This document shows, piece after piece, positions 61,819 through 64,000 of a stretch of DNA of 64,000 bases. The position numbers and the translations under genes are program-made. The stretch covers positions 963,001-1,027,000 of the forward strand of contig NZ_CP040058.1 in NCBI RefSeq assembly GCF_005280655.1, read 5' to 3'. This DNA is from Anaerostipes rhamnosivorans (lineage in GTDB: Bacteria; Bacillota; Clostridia; Lachnospirales; Lachnospiraceae). A model generated the notes under the pieces. That model was not told where the DNA came from. It worked only from the letters and a program-made list of their open reading frames with translations, and did not search any database. Positions within the stretch are counted from its first letter, which is position 1. Every line of letters starts with the position of its first letter.

Positions 61819-62691
61819 TTATTTTGATATGACAAAATTCCAGAATTTTTGTTCCAGAGGCGGGTAATAATCCTTTTTCTTTCTAACGATATAAAAGGTA
61901 TTTTCCCAGGAAGGTTCCGTCAATGGAATTGCCTTGATTCCTTGTCTGTGTATGGACGGAAGCTCTGGCATAACGGCTATGCCGAAGCCGTAGGCAGCTA
62001 ATTCTACCATGACCCGGTCTTCTGCGATCTCATAGGCAATGTGAGGCTGACAGCCAATGGATTCAAAAAGCTTTGACACATCCGTACGGATTCCGCATTC
62101 TTTTGCAAAGATGATCTGGGGATACGGCAGGGTTTCTTTGAGCGTGACCTTATCTTTATTTTCCAGAGGATGGCCGTCAGGGACTATGACGACCATCTGC
62201 TGGGTCTGGATAGGGTAAAACTCCAGGGAAGACTCTGGCTTTACTTTGGCACAGAATCCGATATCACAGTTTTCTTTTTTGAGATCTTCAATAATTTCCT
62301 GGGACAGTCCTGTGGTCAACTGGAAATCACCAGACATCCCGGACAGCTGCTGTTTAAATTCAGACATATATTTTGGGACAATGGAGACAGCCATAGAGTC
62401 TGCGCTGGAAAGTCTCAGCAGACCTCCGCCTTTCTGGATCATGTGGAAGTTGTGCAGGCTCTGCTGTGCAGTATCAAGAATTCTCTTTGCATCCTGTTCA
62501 AAGATTTTTCCATACCGGCTTACCGTTATGTTTCTTCCTCTCTTTTCAAAAAGAGGAACTCCCAGTTCGGATTCCAGAGAAGAGATGGCGTGGCTCAGTC
62601 CAGGCTGGGAGATGGACAGCTGCTCTGCGGCCCTGCCGTAATGTTGCTCCCTCACAAGGACTAAGAAGTACCTTAAATATTCAAGATTCAT
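61819..62691 (-). CDS. LysR-family transcriptional regulator
   Basis: A 290-residue regulator. HTH: MNLEYLRYFLVLVREQHYGRAAEQLSISQPGLSHAISSLESELG. The effector domain follows (CDIGFCAKV, VIVPDGHPL). ATG 62691 has AAAGGAG 6 bases upstream on the minus strand. It is divergent from the membrane protein at 62841, so that gene is the likely target. Confidence 0.92.
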   Translation of the reverse strand: MNLEYLRYFLVLVREQHYGRAAEQLSISQPGLSHAISSLESELGVPLFEKRGRNITVSRYGKIFEQDAKRILDTAQQSLHNFHMIQKGGGLLRLSSADSMAVSIVPKYMSEFKQQLSGMSGDFQLTTGLSQEIIEDLKKENCDIGFCAKVKPESSLEFYPIQTQQMVVIVPDGHPLENKDKVTLKETLPYPQIIFAKECGIRTDVSKLFESIGCQPHIAYEIAEDRVMVELAAYGFGIAVMPELPSIHRQGIKAIPLTEPSWENTFYIVRKKKDYYPPLEQKFWNFVISK

Positions 62692-62840
62692 GGAAAACTC
62701 CTTTCCTGACTGTATCAAGCAGTATCAAGAATGATAAATGAAATCAATTCTGATTATGAATTAATTCATTCAGATCATGTTATAGATTTAATGAATTGAT
62801 GCTTCTATAATACAGCATATAGGAAAGAAGGAGAAGTAAA

Positions 62841-63542
62841 ATGAATCAAAAACTAAGAATTCCCGGTGAGCTGGGATTACTTTTTACAATTATATTTAAT
62901 AGTCTGGCAGTTGCTCTGATGACAAAAAGTGATATGGGGATTGCATCTATATCCTCTGTGCCTTATGTGTTCAGCATTGCCTTTCCGGTACTTTCTTTTG
63001 GAACCTGGAATTATCTGTTTCAGACACTTCTGGTTCTCTCACTGATGATCCTGAGCAGAAAAATCCAATGGGAATATGGTTTTTCCTTTGCCGTGGGGAT
63101 CGCCTTCGGCAGAATGATTGACTTACACAGCGGATGGCTCGTTATGCTTCCGGATTCCAGGTTTATGAGAAGTCTGTATTTTATCACCGGATTTTTTGTG
63201 ATGTGCATTGGAATCTGTACTGCAAATAACAGTCTGATGCCGATCATCCCTACCGATACATTCCCGAGAGATCTGACCAAGCTGCTGAAAAAACCATACA
63301 ATAGAATCAAAACAACATTTGATCTCACCTGCCTTACAACAACACTGATCATATCCTTGTTTATTCTGAACAGACTGGAAGGTATCGGGGCAGGCACAGT
63401 TTTATGCGCGCTGTTTGCGGGAAAAACCATTACAGTTATACAGAAATGGTTTGACCGGCACATCAAGTTTTACTGTTTCTCTTACAGAGCAAAAAAGAGA
63501 ATGATGAGACCTATATTTAGTTTTTATAGAACACTGAGATAG
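62841..63542 (+). CDS. YitT/YczE-like integral membrane protein
   Basis: A 233-residue membrane protein with about five hydrophobic segments: LGLLFTIIFNSLAVALMTKSDMGIASISSVPYVFS at the N-terminus and TANNSLMPIIPTDTFPRDL in the middle, as in YczE/DUF6198 proteins. Function unknown. The C-terminus is very basic. Divergent from the LysR gene with 149 bases between; AAGAAGGAGAAG precedes the ATG. The CRISPR leader follows. Confidence 0.7.
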   Translation: MNQKLRIPGELGLLFTIIFNSLAVALMTKSDMGIASISSVPYVFSIAFPVLSFGTWNYLFQTLLVLSLMILSRKIQWEYGFSFAVGIAFGRMIDLHSGWLVMLPDSRFMRSLYFITGFFVMCIGICTANNSLMPIIPTDTFPRDLTKLLKKPYNRIKTTFDLTCLTTTLIISLFILNRLEGIGAGTVLCALFAGKTITVIQKWFDRHIKFYCFSYRAKKRMMRPIFSFYRTLR

Positions 63543-63740
63543 GAAATGGATCGAGAGTTTTCCCAACCGGATCCTTCGTGCAAATGGCTGGAAGGCGCTT
63601 AAAATGGCGGGTTGAAGGCAATAATAGACGAAAAGCTCAAAAGTTTAAAAGTTTAAGGAGGTTGGGAAAAAACGATGGAAACGTTGATTTTATCAAGAAA
63701 ACTGACTATAATAAAAAGAAGGAATGACGGAAAGACGTTG
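63543..63740 (+). promoter_or_regulatory. Probable CRISPR leader region
   Basis: About 200 non-coding bases before the first repeat. It holds an inverted repeat, TTTTCCCAACC (about 63557) with GGTTGGGAAAA (about 63660), a direct repeat AAGTTTAAAAGTTTAAGG, and a purine-rich run before the array. Leader position is inferred from repeat orientation. Confidence 0.55.
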
Positions 63741-64000
63741 GATTAACAGTAACAAGAGTTGTATTGAAATAACGGATGATCGTCTGACATATAAAAATAT
63801 ACTGATGATTAACAGTAACAAGAGTTGTATTGAAATAGTGTAATGTAATCTTTCTCAAAACTGTCATACAGTGATTAACAGTAACAAGAGTTGTATTGAA
63901 ATAGCATAAGGGGTGTGCTATCTGTGGCAAGCCTGGGATTAACAGTAACAAGAGTTGTATTGAAATGTGATAGGTTTATCAATCCAGTCTGGATTCAGGC
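63741..64000 (+). CRISPR. CRISPR array, leader-proximal end (continues past window)
   Basis: Four identical 30-base repeats at 63741-63770, 63807-63836, 63873-63902 and 63937-63966. Each begins GATTAACAGTAAC and ends GTTGTATTGAAAT. Spacers are 36, 36 and 34 bases, with a fourth (63967 onward) cut by the window edge. The spacers differ from each other. The repeat resembles type I-B repeats of Clostridia, with an expected 8-base 5' handle ATTGAAAT, so transcription should run left to right with newest spacers at the left. No cas genes are visible. Confidence 0.97.

Noticed and set aside
63706..63951. Minus-strand 81-codon open frame over the CRISPR array
   Set aside because: It is made of repeat sequence read in reverse and shows periodic repeats of the same peptide; not a gene.

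Overview
The window looks like a chromosomal segment of a low-to-mid G+C anaerobic Firmicute of class Clostridia, most likely Lachnospiraceae. The evidence is strong AGGAGG-type ribosome binding sites, sigma-A promoters with TTGACA/TATAAT spacing of 17, an anaerobic glycyl radical enzyme, a PPi-type pyruvate phosphate dikinase, two Feo iron systems and a type I-B-like CRISPR repeat. The genus (Anaerostipes-like) is only a guess. No rRNA, tRNA or complete transposon was recognised.

Layout. 1-6347: housekeeping genes, namely the 3' part of a beta-CASP RNA hydrolase, a small metallochaperone-like protein, rluF, ligA, a secreted ComEC-like metallo-beta-lactamase protein and metA (acetyl-CoA type by residue Glu111). 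6348-7913: an AT-rich stretch of small and broken genes, with two tandem HTH genes (one frameshifted), a frameshifted small ORF, a small membrane peptide and a gene remnant. 7914-10906: a 2-hydroxyacid dehydrogenase, a lone fructose-type PTS EIIC, an orphan GlpP-like antiterminator and a small glycine-zipper membrane protein. 11043-11873: an orphan pseudopilin.

12077-26284: a large carbohydrate locus. It holds a DeoR regulator, a glycyl radical enzyme with its activase, fructose-6-phosphate aldolase, a mannitol-type EIICB, a sorbose-1-phosphate-reductase-like dehydrogenase, a class II aldolase, an MtlR/BglG-type regulator, EIIA and three HAD phosphatases. The gene set suggests PTS import of a hexitol or anhydrohexitol, radical or redox conversion to a (deoxy)ketose phosphate, then aldol cleavage. 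26465-28189 is a second secreted MBL protein, paralogous to the one at 4051.

28294-32530: a polyamine ABC operon (potD, a PII protein, potA, potB, potC). 32590-34811: feoAB under a promoter with a Fur-like box. 34903-42015: a lipase-like hydrolase, a large surface metallophosphoesterase, DNA polymerase IV, a C39-like secreted peptidase and a DUF975 membrane protein. 42202-44829: ppdK. A divergent MFS transporter and enolase flank about 500 bp carrying a duplicated long-hairpin element.

46553-61791 appears linked by a shared 16-bp operator, GTTAG-N6-CTAA(C/T). It is seen in front of eno, of ahpC plus a thioredoxin-reductase/AhpF-like fusion, of a heterodimeric ABC exporter pair, of the feoA-feoA genes and of feoB. 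A DtxR/MntR-family repressor gene sits divergent to the feo genes. This is the most interesting regulatory signal in the window. The window closes with a LysR gene, a divergent membrane protein, and the leader end of a CRISPR array that runs off the right edge. No cas genes are visible.
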